Positions 1-12,500 of a DNA stretch of 64,000 nucleotides are shown one piece after another. Source of the DNA: Porpolomopsis calyptriformis (Eukaryota; Basidiomycota; Agaricomycetes; Agaricales; Hygrophoraceae); assembly GCA_951640195.1 (NCBI GenBank), contig OX621169.1:744001-808000 (forward strand), in the 5' to 3' direction. How positions within the stretch are numbered: position 1 is the first letter of the stretch; each line of letters opens with the position of its first letter. The position numbers were made by a program, and so were the translations under genes. The notes under the pieces are model-generated. The model had not been told where the DNA came from and searched no databases. It was given only the letters and a program-made list of their open reading frames with translations.

Positions 1-1643
1 CCAAGGGCGATCTACCGCCTTTCATTGAGAAACTCATGGATTCGTGAGCCATCTTCGCCGATTACCGTGTGAATTGTCTCCATTTTTCACGTGCAGGTTG
101 CCGACCACCCTGCATCCCATGACACAACTGGGTATCGGTGTAGCTGCTTTGAACCACGATAGTGCGTTTCAAGCCGCCTACGAGAGGGGGATAAAGAAGA
201 GCGAATATTGGACACACACGTTGGATGACTGTATAAGTCTCATTGCGCGCTTACCGGCGCTTGCCGCTCGGATCTACCGCAATGTTTACCACCCCGGAAC
301 ACCCATACCTTCTATCAAGAAAGATTTAGATCTGGTTGGTTAGTGAGAAACGCTTCCTCCATTTACGCGATATTCACGAGGCGTGCTCTAGGAAACTACA
401 CTAGAATGCTGGGATTTGGCGATAATCATAACTTGACTGAGTATCTCAGGCTTTACATAGCTATTCACGGTGACCATGAAGGCGGTAACGCCTCTGCTCA
501 TACTGCTCGTATGTCGCTTATCATCTTGCCCCGCAACGCTAATTCACCTCTCGCCATTTTGTAGATTTAGTGGCATCTACCCTCTCGGATCCATTCATTT
601 CGTACTCTGCGGCGTTATTTGCGCTTGCAGGGCCGCTTCACGGGCACGTGTGATATCTTTGATGTGCATTCTTCTCTCACGTTGTCCTCATTAGGCTAGC
701 AAACCAAGAGGTATTGAGATGGCAGTTGGCTATGTTGGAGGAGATCGGGGGCGAGGTTACACATGATAAAATCAAGGAATACCTTTGGAAAACACTGAAA
801 GGCGGCCAAGTTGTCCCAGGGTATGTATGATGCTTGGTGTTCCCCGTGTCCAAATTCACATGCTTACTGTATCTCGGGGATCGTCCAGCTATGGGCATGG
901 CGTTTTAAGACAATCCGACCCCCGCTTTATTGCATTACAGGACTTTTGCAAAACTAGACCTGAGCTCGTGGCGAGCCCCATAATCCAGCTTGTGAAGCAG
1001 GTTAGACACCCTCCTACTCGCCCATCTTGGGAGTGCGAACTGATGTTGACACCGTGCAGACTTTTGAGGTTGCTCCTGCCGTCTTGCTTGAGCACGGCAA
1101 AGTAGGTTGAGGCAGGGATCATGAGATCGCAAACTCTCATTAATTTCTCTCGATCCTAGACTAAAAATCCATACCCCAACGTCGATGCAGCTTCTGGTTC
1201 GTTGCAGTGTTTTAAAAAACTGCTATGGTCTGACTTCATTCAAACAGGCTGTGTTCTTTATCATTATGGTCTCAAGGAATTCAAGGTATGCGAGTCTCAT
1301 GTTAGCTCTATCGATCCCAGCTGACCCCATCCTGTCAAGTACTATACCGTTATTTTCGGGGTTTCTAGAGGTTCGTAGCGCCAAGCAAACATCAAGTCAT
1401 GGTTTTGACTGTTTTTATCTAGCTCTGGGCGCGTTGACCCAACTTGTGTGGGCTCGAGGTAAGTGACTTATTTGGACATTGTGTGGGACTCATCTGACGT
1501 CGTGACATCCAGCCCTTGGCCTCCCTCTTGAGAGGCCGAAATGTGCGCACTCATTTATATCAGACATCAATCAACAGTCCTGATCTTTCTTTCACACAGC
1601 CTATTCTATGGACGCTTTGGAAAAGCTTATCGCGAGCCCTTAA
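1..1643 (+). CDS. CIT1: Mitochondrial-type citrate synthase, 5' end outside the window
   Basis: Condenses acetyl-CoA and oxaloacetate to citrate in the TCA cycle. The spliced protein follows eukaryotic citrate synthase from the HPMTQ segment through [19 protein letters not shown], the first active-site histidine in GPLHG, the second in [14 protein letters not shown], the active-site Asp in [11 protein letters not shown], and the end [24 protein letters not shown], finishing ALEKLIASP before TAA at 1641-1643. At least ten introns of about 50-70 nt separate the exons; the first visible exon ends at 44. The intron after GPLHG (644-694) seems to start with GC rather than GT: a GT donor 5-6 nt further on would insert two residues beside the catalytic His in the otherwise invariant HGLANQ. 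The start codon and any mitochondrial presequence lie upstream of base 1. The family call is very secure. Confidence 0.95.
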
Positions 1644-1843
1644 TGCAAAAGATAGAGGGATTCATTGCCTAGAAGCCTTCAAGGCAAGATTTCGTCGTAA
1701 ACACATGATTCCACCTACAATTCCGAATCCAGCTGGGGGTAACTTTACCGCTAGTAGACATAAAATAGAAATCACTTTACCCGTCACGAACGAAGGGAGA
1801 AGGAAACAAAAAAAAACAAAAAAAAGTCCAGAAACTGTCCAAC

Positions 1844-3476
1844 TCAGAACCTCTGCGGGGGGGGTAGTCCTTGGGGAGGATAACCCTGCATTTGCTGCTG
1901 CTGCTGTGGGTAACCTCCTTGTTGGGGATAGCCAGGCGGCAGCATCTGTTGTTGTTGGGGGGGAGGTCGCCCTTGATATCCCTGAGGAACCGGGTAGCCT
2001 TGCGGTGGGCCGACCCCGCCGTGAAGCCTTGGGTTTGAGGGGAGAGCAAGGCCGCGAGGGATTGGACCGGGGGGTCCTTGAGCTTGGAACCCTTGGCCGG
2101 GAGGAGGACCTTGGCCTGGAGTGAAACTTTGGCCGGGCGGAGGTCCTTGACCGGGCGGAAGTCCTTGAGGAAACCCTTGGCCGGGAGGAAACCCTTGACC
2201 GGGAGGAAACCCTTGACCGGGAGGAAATCCTTGGCCGGGAGGAAATCCTTGGCCGGGAGGAGGCCCTTGGCCTGGGGGTGGGCCTTGACCTGGCTGGGAG
2301 CGGGTGAGCACGTTGTGCCCCGGGGGACGGATGTTGGGTCCAGGTGGCGCGGAGTTTGAGTGGTGAGGTTGGCGCGGCGGCATTTGTTGTTGCTGTTGTC
2401 GTTGCTGTTGCTGTTGCTGTTGCTGTTGCGGCTGGTGTTGCGGCTGGTGTTGTTGTGGGGTATTGCCTTTGTCGATTCGGGGACGGGCTTGCTGTTGGGG
2501 GGCGGGTGACGTCCCTGGGTCGCGGAGGGTGACGGGAGTGGGTCGTGAAGTGGGGTCGGGTACTGGCGCTGCGGCTGGCGCAGCGGCAGACGGGTTCTTC
2601 TCGGCTGCTTTGATGATCTCATCACTAAAGGCCGGGGGTGGTGGTGGTAAGTCTCAAGTTGAGATGGAGAATGATGAGACGCACTCGAGAAGATTGAGGG
2701 CTGCACAGAGTACGACCCATTCGACGCAATCCTCGTTGCCCTCGCCTAAGGTTTGCCAAACGGCCTTCTCCTCTGCGGTCTTGCCTGTTATGCTAATTCT
2801 AGTTCCGCCGCCGTTGGGTCCGGGCGGGTTCTTCTGAATCTTTCCGAATTCGATCCGTTTGGGTGGTATATTGTGGCCGGCGTATGCGAAGTAGAACATG
2901 CTCCAGAAAGCGGCGTTGGGGTTCGGCTTGGAAACCTGGAAGAGGGGCAGGTCGGGGGAGTCGGGAGAAGGGAGGGAGAGTTTGTAGATGGGCGAGATGA
3001 CACCGGTGTTGGCGATCGACCATTTGAGATTGCGAGAGGCTTCGCAGCGGACGACACGGGAGGAAGCGGAGGAGTGGCCGGGATCAGAGGCGGAAGCCTT
3101 GCCTGCTGGAGCTTGACGGGGAGGGAAGAGCTTTGCGACGCAAAGATCGCCTTGGGGGGAGGGCGTCAAGAGATAGTTCTCTGCGTTCTAGTTGAAGAGC
3201 ATTAAAAGGCAATGAGCGCTGGATGAATGGGAGAGACTGACGAAGTTGGTGTGAAGATATGAGTACAAGATGTTCGAAGGTTGACCTTGCGAAAGGATGG
3301 TAAGTGTATGAAAGGAAGTCTCGGGCGGTAACTACCATGGGGGGTAACGATCAAGGTAGGAAGATGGTTGGGTATCGGGGGGTGGGTTGGGGAAGTATAT
3401 ACTGCATAAATAGCTAGGACATAGGTGGTAAGACGGAGGGATTAAGGGGTAGAAAAAGGAGATACTGACCGGCCAT
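1844..3476 (-). CDS. Conserved-looking protein with PPGQGF repeat tail, function unknown
   Basis: I do not recognise this protein. A globular N-terminal part starts just after the acceptor near 3188 with NAENYLLTPSPQGDLCVAKL and runs to EDCVEWVVLCAALNLL. A 60-nt intron (2684-2625) then joins it in frame to DDEIIKAAEKNPS. The rest is low complexity: Ala/Pro, then polyglutamine, then about nine tandem PPGQGF-type units (about 2100-2300), then Q/G/Y/P-rich sequence ending LPPPQRF at TGA 1844-1846. Such tails are common in RNA-binding or phase-separating proteins, but that is inference. The 5' exons are unresolved: I place the start tentatively at the ATG at 3476, which is followed by a plausible donor; an ATG near 3338 is an alternative. 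Open frames on the opposite strand here are repeat shadows. Confidence 0.65.
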
Positions 3477-3885
3477 TGTTAGAGGCAGAGAGTGGCAAAG
3501 GACAACAAACGCCGAAGGGGCGGTTGCCAATCAATTTAATTACGTAATAAAATACTTATAGCTGTGAATGGGTTGGAAGTGTTGAATGAAAATGTGTTTT
3601 TAAGTCGAGGGACATTGCGAAGGTGGATTGAACGTACCATTGGGGTGTATGATGGACTGTTGCTATTGCCTGTTGGCGATACTGGAGACAGCATTCAGCA
3701 TTCGTCACGCGATGTTATGATATTGTGACTTGAATGTCACAACTTCAAGTTCTCGGTTTATCTCCTCATCGATTCAGCCAGCAACACGACCCGGTGCTAA
3801 AACAGACGGTCGGCGACGTCCACAACAGTTCAAGATACAGCGGGCGTGTCCATTGACCATTCATTTAATTTACTAGACTTTCATC

Positions 3886-6437
3886 ATGAAAGGCCTCAAG
3901 AAAACATTGGTATTTGCCGTTTGCATCCCATTTTCAACATTTTCTTACCCAATCCTTCCCAGTTAAGTAGGAAAGGCTCCCAGGATTCCAACTCTTCAAA
4001 GACGAAAGAACCAAAGGCAATCAACAATAGCAATCCCTCCACCTCCGCAACTAACCCACCCCCACCCCCCAACACCGGGAAACCATTGCCTCAACCGGGC
4101 ACCTCTGCCTCAGCTTCTAACAGCAACAACTCAACCAATCACACCCTCCCTTTGCAGCCCCCTTCTTCTTCGATTCGACCCGGCTTACCTTCGGCATCTC
4201 CTGCTACTCCCGATCGCAGACCCTCCGCTGAGCTCGCCTCTCCATCTCCCCCAATAGTCGTCGTCAGTTCTGAGAGTGGTCCCTCCGAACCTTCCCTCCG
4301 TCCTGGTCATTATGGCTCGCCAGAAAGGCACACTCTGAGTTTGGACCATTCCAATACTCCGCCTCGCTCGACAACCTTGAACCGTCTCCGTACCACTGGC
4401 CCCAAAGATACGATTCCCATCGTCGGAAAGCCGCCTCGGAAACAGAGGAGCAGCCGCTTTGTCGTCACCGAGAAAGTCGAGATCGAGCGGTTGCCTCCGT
4501 TTTTGGGTGCGTTCACGACCGTTCCAATTCGCGGCCGGGACTGATTAAATTTTTTTTGGGAATAAAGAAACACCGCCCAGTGAACGTGTTCAATTGTTCA
4601 TCAAGAAGCTTCATCAGTGCCGTGTATTGTTCGACTTCAACGACGCGAGTGCGGAACTCAAAGGAAAACAAATCAAAGCTCAGACTTTGCACGAAATGTT
4701 GGAGTACATCACCACCCAACGCGGTGCTATTACGGAGAGTGTATACCCCGAGGTTGTTAACATGGTACGTAACCGTTCCGGAGTCATGAGTCGAGTTCTC
4801 TAACGTACTCGTCTCGATTCAGTTTGCAACCAACCTCTTCCGCTCCATCCCACCCCCTGTCAATCCGACTGGCGACGCTTTTGACCCTGAAGAGGACGAG
4901 CCCGTGCTTGAATTGGCGTGGCCCCACCTCCAGATTGTTTATGAATTCTTTCTTCGGTTTGTAGAGAGCCCTGACTTTAACACTAACGTGGCCAAACGGT
5001 ATATTGACCAACCGTTTGTGCTCAACCTTCTCGAACTCTTTGACTCGGAGGATCCGCGCGAGCGCGATTTTCTCAAGACGACACTCCACCGGATATATGG
5101 CAAATTCCTCAACTTGCGCGCGTTCATCCGAAGGTCGATCAACAATGTCTTTTTCCATTTCATCTACGAGACCGAGCGACATAATGGTATTGCTGAACTG
5201 CTGGAGATCCTAGGCTCCATCATCAACGGCTTTGCGCTGCCGCTCAAGGAAGAGCACAAGACGTTTCTCACACGCGTGCTCATACCTCTTCACAAGGTGA
5301 AGAGTCTCTCGCTGTACCATCCACAATTGGCCTACTGCGTGGTCCAATTCCTAGAAAAGGATCCTGGGCTGGCAGAGGAGGTTATGATAGGTCTTCTGAA
5401 ATACTGGCCGAAAGTCAACTCACCGAAGGAGGTCATGTTTTTGAACGAAGTAGAGGAGGTGTTGGATGTCACAGACCCGCTCGAGTTCCAAAAAATACAG
5501 ATTCCTCTGTTTCGGCAGCTCGCGCGGTGCATCAACAGCCAACACTTTCAGGTGGCTGAGCGATCGCTGCTGTACTGGAACAACGAGTATGTGGTCAATC
5601 TGATGAGCGATAATCTGGCGGTTATCCTGCCGATCGTGTTTCCCGCGCTCTACACCAACTCGAAGTCTCATTGGAATCGGTCGGTTTCAGATGGGATCTT
5701 CTTCTGCGAGTGACTGACTGTCGGGCTCCCGCAGGACAATACACGGGATGGTGTACAATGCATTGAAGCTGTTTATGGAGATCAATCCGGATCTTTTTGA
5801 TGAATCAATGCACCAATATAAACACCGAAAATTAGAGTGGGTCAGCATTTGTAGAGACAGGATTCTATTCATCTCGTTTCTGTTTTGACAGAGAGCAACA
5901 ACAGGCCGTGGGTCGATACGAAGCTTGGCAGAAGCTGCGAGAAAAGGCATTGATCAACGTCGGCGGTCACTTGCCGGAAGGGTTCATCGAGATTGAGCAC
6001 GCCCCACCACCGCCGCCACTATTCGTTGATGATTCCGACATCATGGACCTGTCGATGGAGCTGAATGCGACCACTATCGAGGATGTTGTTGGAGACTTGG
6101 ACGAGAGGGGGATCGAAAGGGTGCCTATGGCAGATCCTGTTGCGGAGGTACGCATCTGACGTGGCCAGTCAGAACACCCTATGTTTATTGTGATGTGAAT
6201 GTGACAGCGACCATTCCCAGAGGTATCACCAAATGAGCATTCGCCGTTAGGACAGGGCCCACACATACGCCGAAAAAGTGTTCTTCCAGGTTAGTGCTTG
6301 TTGAGATTGGGCGATTGGGTGTTGAAACGTGGCATGCAGTGGATCCAACTGTGCTGCGCGATCTGCAAGCGCATCGAAGTCTTGACGATGCTGTAGCGAG
6401 CCGAGTTCGTTCTGCGCCCGACGGGTCTGGTGTGTAA
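3886..6437 (+). CDS. RTS1: PP2A regulatory subunit B, B56 family (Rts1/Par1-like)
   Basis: Substrate-targeting B56 (B') subunit of protein phosphatase 2A, with roles in stress, septation and cohesin protection in fungi. The first exon (3886-3909) encodes MKGLKKTL and is joined by a 53-nt intron to exon 2 at 3963. Residues about 9-180 are a Ser/Pro/Asn-rich disordered leader. The B56 HEAT-like domain starts near residue 185 ([20 protein letters not shown]) and contains the family signatures [76 protein letters not shown] and LLYWNNE. A C-terminal tail of about 150 residues ends [11 protein letters not shown] at TAA 6435-6437. Eight exons give roughly 720 aa, usual for fungal B56 proteins. All splice joins used keep frame. 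Confidence 0.93.
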
Positions 6438-6759
6438 AGAGTGCTCAACAAGGACGCAATGAGTTTACCCGGTTAATCGTTCGACCTTTGTTAGATACAA
6501 CGGCTACTTTTTTTTTTTTTTTTTTTTTTCTTCTTTCCCTTTAATTACTGTATGTCGGAAGAAATTTTGCTCTAGTTCGCGGCTGAGTCATCCATCGTCA
6601 GTGCGTCATGGATGTGGCGCGAAGTCGAAGGAATGTGCTAGAATGATACAGAAAATTCGATTGGGGTATTTAACATCCTCGGTCACCACTCGTTTTTTTA
6701 GTATTCCCGTCTTTCTCTCCACCACCACGAATCTATCCCAATCTTATACATAGTTTCCA
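6438..6759 (+). promoter_or_regulatory. Hsp70 promoter with 10-bp-phased heat-shock half-sites
   Basis: The region between B56 and the Hsp70 start holds a 21-nt T run (about 6509-6530) and, closer to the gene, GAA at 6621, 6631, 6641 and 6651 followed by TTC at 6656. The half-sites thus lie on one helical face at exact 10-bp steps and end in a canonical GAAnnTTC. This resembles the gapped or stepped form of the HSF binding element. A TATA-like TATTTAA follows at about 6666. HSF control is inferred from this pattern and from the downstream gene being an inducible-type Hsp70. Confidence 0.65.
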
Positions 6760-9103
6760 ATGTCAAAAGCAAAAGCAATCGGAATCGATTTGGGCACTAC
6801 TTACTCGTCAGTGCCATCCTAATCTGTCTCCGAGTTTTTTTGTTTTCTTAACCGCTACCGTATTTTACAGCTGTGTCGGTGTCTGGCAGAATGATCGCGT
6901 CGAGATCATAGCCAACGACCAGGGTAACCGGACCACTCCCTCCTACGTTTCTTTCTCCGATAACGAGCGATTGATCGGTGATGCCGCAAAGAACCAAGTC
7001 GCCATGAACCCTCATAACACCGTCTTCGATGCCAAGCGTCTCATCGGCCGCAAGTTCGATGATGCTGAAGTTCAGGCCGATGTCAAGCATTTCCCCTTCA
7101 AGGTGTTCAACAAAGATGCCAAACCATACATCCAAGTCGAGTACCGCGGTGAACAGAAGAGTTTCGTAAGTGCCCGTCAGATTCTCTGAAACCAGCAGCA
7201 TTTTCATATTTCTCTTCTTCAGTCTCCTGAAGAAATCTCGTCAATGGTCCTCCTGAAGATGAAAGAGACGGCGGAAGCTTACCTTGGTGATCAGGTCAAA
7301 GATGCCGTGGTCACCGTCCCTGCTTACTTCAACGACTCCCAACGGCAAGCCACCAAAGATGCCGGAACTATCGCCGGCTTGAATGTCCTCCGTATTATTA
7401 ACGAACCCACTGCCGCCGCTATCGCCTATGGCCTCGACAAGAAGGTCATCGGCGAGCGAAACGTTCTGATTTTCGATCTGGGTGGTGGTACTTTCGACGT
7501 CTCCTTGTTGACCATTGAAGAAGGTATCTTCGAGGTCAAGGCCACCGCTGGTGATACCCACTTGGGTGGTGAGGACTTTGATAACCGTCTCGTCAACCAC
7601 TTTGTCCAGGAGTTCAAGCGCAAGAACAGGAAAGGTGTGTATCCTCTTTCTCCTACGAAATACCCCCTTTGTTGACACACTTGTAGATTTGTCCTCCAAC
7701 CCCCGCGCCCTCCGCCGCTTGCGTACGGCTTGTGAACGCGCCAAACGTACCCTCTCATCCGCAACACAAACATCAATCGAAATCGACTCCCTCTTTGAGG
7801 GAATCGACTTCTACACATCCCTGACTCGTGCCCGATTCGAAGAGCTCTGTCAAGACCTCTTCCGGAGCACGCTTGAGCCTGTCGAAAAAGTCCTTCGAGA
7901 CTCCAAGATCGACAAGGCGAACGTGCACGAGATCGTGTTGGTCGGTGGCTCTACTCGTATCCCCCGGATCGTCAAGCTTGTCTCGGACTTCTTCAACGGC
8001 AAGGAGCCCAACAAGAGCATCAACCCCGATGAGGCCGTTGCCTACGGCGCTGCGGTGCAAGCCGCCATCCTTTCAGGCGATACGTCCGAGAAGACGCAAG
8101 ACCTCCTCCTTCTTGACGTTGCGCCTCTATCGTTAGGGTATGTGAACCCTTTTCCTGTCTTTTGTATTCCTTTTCCTAACGTCTTTGTAGTATTGAGACC
8201 GCGGGTGGTGTCATGACGGCCCTTATCAGGCGAAACACTACCGTACCTACCAAGAAATCGGAAATATTCTCAACTTACTCAGACAATCAACCCGGTGTCC
8301 TCATCCAAGTCTATGAGGGTGAACGTGCCCGCACCCGGGACAACAATCTCCTCGGCAAGTTCGAGTTGTCTGGAATCCCTCCAGCGCCTCGTGGAGTCCC
8401 TCAGGTCGAGGTCACATTCGATATTGACGCAAACGGCATCTTGAATGTCTCCGCTGCCGATAAGACCACAGGCAAATCCAACCGTATCACCATCACAAAC
8501 GACAAAGGTCGTTTGTCAAAGGAAGAAATTGAGCGGATGGTTAATGAGGCCGAGAAGTATAAAGGTAAGCCGTTTTCTTTTTCCCTTTCCACGCAATGAT
8601 TATACTTACAATTGTTTAACCAGCCGAGGATGAAGCTGCCGCGGCACGTATCTCCTCGAAGAACGGCCTAGAGTCGTACTCCTACAACCTTCGCAACTCA
8701 ATAAACGACGAGAAGCTCGCTGGCAAATTTGAACCCGCCGACAAGACCAAACTCGAGACCGCGGTGAACGAGACCATCTCATGGCTAGACTCGTCACAGG
8801 AAGCCTCGAAGGAAGAGTATGAGGAGAAGCAAAAGGAGTTGGAAGGCATCGCCAAGTATGTTATTCTTCCCATTATTCCATTATTCAAATCGGATTGACC
8901 CGACCATCTCTGTTTCTCTTAGCCCCATTATGCAAAAACTGTACGCTAGTGCTGGAGCCCCTGGTGGTGGTGGTGGTGGTGCACCAGGTGGCTTCCCAGG
9001 CGGTGCCGGCTTCCCCGGTGGCGGTTTCCCTGGTGGTGGAGCACCAGGTGGCTTCCCGGGAGCTGGGTCAGAGGACGGGCCAAGTGTCGAGGAGGTCGAT
9101 TAA
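6760..9103 (+). CDS. SSA: Cytosolic Hsp70 chaperone, Ssa type
   Basis: ATP-dependent folding chaperone of the cytosol and nucleus. The start [16 protein letters not shown] is interrupted by an intron directly before [16 protein letters not shown]. Nucleotide-binding signatures follow: [29 protein letters not shown], the phosphate-2 loop [14 protein letters not shown] and [12 protein letters not shown]. The substrate-binding domain includes [18 protein letters not shown] and [15 protein letters not shown]-rich linker (GGFPGG repeats) leads to the C-terminal GPSVEEVD. The EEVD end is the docking site for TPR co-chaperones and separates this gene from the Ssb-type Hsp70 at 52 kb. About 650 aa in seven exons; TAA at 9101-9103. 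No lesions seen. Confidence 0.96.
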
Positions 9104-9598
9104 AGTCGGCTTCAAGTTTTCCATCTACGTTTTTTTCTTTTCTTTTTGTAGCAAAAAGGCATTATATACTTTGGACTGTTGGTCGTGTCTGTAACGTTCT
9201 CAAATAATGATACAGAAACTGTACTATAGAGTATTTTGGCAAATTACGTGCGACCTTAGTTCTTGGACATTCCGAGACATTATAAACGCAAAAAAAAATC
9301 ACTTTCCTTGCAAAGGAAAAGAGGGACTGTTAGGTTGGCAGCGGGCTGGCACCATCATACTCCATGTCTTACAAAATCAGAAGCCTTTTCAACCAATGGC
9401 AACGTTTTCAATGCACAAAAAGTTCCTAAGGAAAGTTAGAAAAGAAAAGGTTGGAGATATGTTGCAAAATATTGGTTTAGGGCATGGGGAGAGAACGAGT
9501 TTCCACAAGATCGGGCGTCGATCGATTCCACATTCATGAAATGCGCTTATAATTAATAACACCCACACTAACTAGTGTAGTCCTTTAACGAAGAAAAG
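9104..9598. other. Intergenic, convergent 3' regions
   Basis: Sequence between the Hsp70 stop and the end of the first NACHT-WD40 gene. I see no gene, repeat or RNA in it. It probably contains the 3' UTRs of both genes. Confidence 0.6.
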
Positions 9599-12500
9599 CT
9601 AGAGACGACGAAAATAGACGTCTATGCCAGTGAAATCAAGAGTAATGACACGACCACCCTTTGCGCCAAAAGCTGCACGAGCTCCGCTTGAGGCCAAACA
9701 CTCTGGTCTGCGAGAGAGCGGGATCCAACACATACGTCGATTCAGAGTGAGGGAGTGCACCCAGCCTTCCTCTGTAATATAACCAAATATTTGGCTGGGA
9801 GGGTTCAGGCCATCTGTCGATAACGAGCTTCCGGAAGAAGTACAAGATCGCGCGATCGATTCAACATTGATTGGATCTCCCATGAAAGTGTTCAGGTGTG
9901 CACCGTTGACTGCATCCCACAACCAAACAGTTTTGTCGAGGACTCCGGAAACGATACGTGTGCCATCGGGTGAAAAAGAGACTGAAGTTACCCAATTGGG
10001 ATGCCCGACGAAGGTGATTAGGGTTGCTCCGCTGACCACGTCCCACAGTCGAACGGTTTTGTCGGAGGATCCAGAAACAATGCTTGTGCCGTCAGGCGAA
10101 AATGCGACCGATTTTACCCAATCGGAATGCCCCACGAAAGTATTCAGAGCTGTACCGCTGACTGCGTCCCACAGCCGAACGGTTTTGTCAACAGATCCAG
10201 AAATGATTCGTGTGCCATCGGGAGAAAATGCGATCGATGTTACTGAAGCGGAATGTCCCATGAAGGTGTTCAAGGGTACGCCGCTGACTGTGTCCCAAAG
10301 TCGAACAGTATTGTCGTGGGATCCAGAAACGATACGCGTGCCATCAGGGGAAAAAGAGAGTGAAGTTACCCAATGGGAATGTCCGACGAAAGTCTTCAGA
10401 GGTGCTCCGCTGACCACGTCCCACAGACGAACAGATTTGTCGGAGGATCCAGATACGATACGTGTGCCATCGGGGGAAAACGCGATTGCTTTTACATGCT
10501 CGCAATGTCCCGTGAGAGTGTGCAGATGTGCACCGCTGACTGCATCCCACAGGCGAACGGTGTGATCGTGGGATCCGGAAGCGAAACGCGTGTCATCGGC
10601 GGAAAATACGATAGAATTTACATGCTCGCAATGTCCCGTGAAAGTGTTCAGATGTGCATCACTGAATGCGTCCCACAGCCGAATAGTTTGGTCCCAAGAT
10701 CCAGAAGCGATACGCATGCCATCGGGGGAAAATGCGACCGGATATACCCGGTCAGAATGTCCCATGAAGGTGTTCAGACGTGCACCGCTGATTACGTCCC
10801 ACAGGCAAACGGTGTAGTCGATGGATCCAGAAACGATACGCGTGCCATCGGGGGAAAAAGAGACTGAAGTTACCCAATTGGAATGTCCAATAAAAGTCTT
10901 CAAAGTTGCTCCGCTCACCACATCCCACAGTCGAATAGTTTTGTCGGAGGATCCAGAAACAATGCTTATGCCGTCGGGCGAAAATGCGACGGATTTGACC
11001 CAATCGGAATGTCCTTTGAAAGTGCTCAGACAGGCACCGCTGACTGCGTCCCACAGCCGAACAGTTTTGTCGTTGGATCCAGAAACGATACGAGTGCCAT
11101 TGGGGGAAAATGAGACCGAATTTACCCAATTGGAATGTCCGACGAAAGTGTTCAAAGTTGTTCCGCCGCACGCGTCCCACAGCCGAATAGTTCGGTCCCA
11201 AGATCCAGAAGCGATACGCATGCCATTGGGGGAAAATGCGATCGATCTTACCGAACCAGAGTGGCCCTCGAAAGTGTTCAGATGTGCACCGCTAGCTGCG
11301 TCCCATAGTCGAATGGTTTGATCGTCGGATCCAGAAATGACGCGCGTGCCATCGGGAGAAAATTCGGCCGAATACACTGACTTGGAATGTCCCTCGAAAG
11401 TGTCTAGATGTACACCGTTGACCCCATCCCACATCTGAACAGTTTTGTCGAAGAATCCACAGACGATCCGTGTGCCATCAGGGGAAAATGCGACCGAATT
11501 TACAGAATAGGAACGTCCTTCCATCGTCCGTATGCATGAGTTCCATCTCTTGTCCAATCCATTGTATACTTTGATGGGAATATCCAATTCTCTCCTATAC
11601 GTCTTCTTAATCGAGGATTCTTCGGGGGTGAATAGTAACGCAGAATGGTATACTTGAAGGGAACAGGTACTGATCACCGAGAAAAATTCAAGGGTAAACC
11701 GCTTGCAATCACGAAGTAAATCCGTTGCACCGAGCAGGTCTCTGCCCGATTTCTATTAAATTCGATCAGATTTGCGCTTTACCGTGAGGGGAAACAACAA
11801 ACAGTAATGGCTTGTTGGGCCATATCCAAGGCAAGAAGGCCATTTCGAAGATCTCCCATTAGACTCAGTGCTTCAACCCAATACAGCAGATATTGCGAAC
11901 AAAACTCGTTCACCAGGTCGACAAGATTGTCGAGGGTAGCATTTGACAGGTGCCAAGCCCAGTGACGACATGCATATTGTAGTTCCGGTCCGATGCAAAT
12001 CATCAGAAGTGTCGGAAGGTCGTCCACCTCACCATTGAGCAACGACGGGTTTTTTATCCCACAAATATCTCGCCTCAACTCCTTCATAGAACACAGACAA
12101 CGACGCGCAAGTAGAGTATGTTGGCTTGCAGAGTTAACCATAAATTTCGGATTCTGGCGTCGAGCTGAGTTCGTTATGAAGTCAAAGAAGGATGGATGGA
12201 GTGTTCGAATCACTTGGCTGTCATCATCTGGCACCATGATAACCGAGTGAAGATGACGTAGCGTCATACCCACTGTACGTGGTGGAACATCTAGTAATCG
12301 TGCGAGAGAAACTGGCGAAAGGGGGTCCCGGAGGAGAACGATCGTGCCTAGAATTTTCTTCAGGCGGTCCGAAAGAGTAGGGGATATGTTAGGAAACGCA
12401 TTGTTCAACACTTGGTCGTATAACCGATCAAGATTATAATGCGGAGATGAGTCTTCTGTTGCCGTGGGTGCATTACACAGAAGACGCCCAAGTTGATCTT

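Noticed and set aside
1516..2359. Plus-strand open frames over 1516-2359
   Set aside because: They are antisense shadows of the PPGQGF repeats and of the last citrate synthase intron; no conserved protein features.
6509..6530. Transcription terminator at the T run
   Set aside because: A plain homopolymer in a fungal intergenic region; pol II termination is not marked by such runs.
9867..11321. Long plus-strand open frames across the WD40 array, and the array itself as a 126-bp satellite or CRISPR-like repeat
   Set aside because: The periodicity is the 42-codon WD40 unit of the minus-strand gene; plus-strand frames are open only because of that repeat. No spacer-type unique sequence lies between units.
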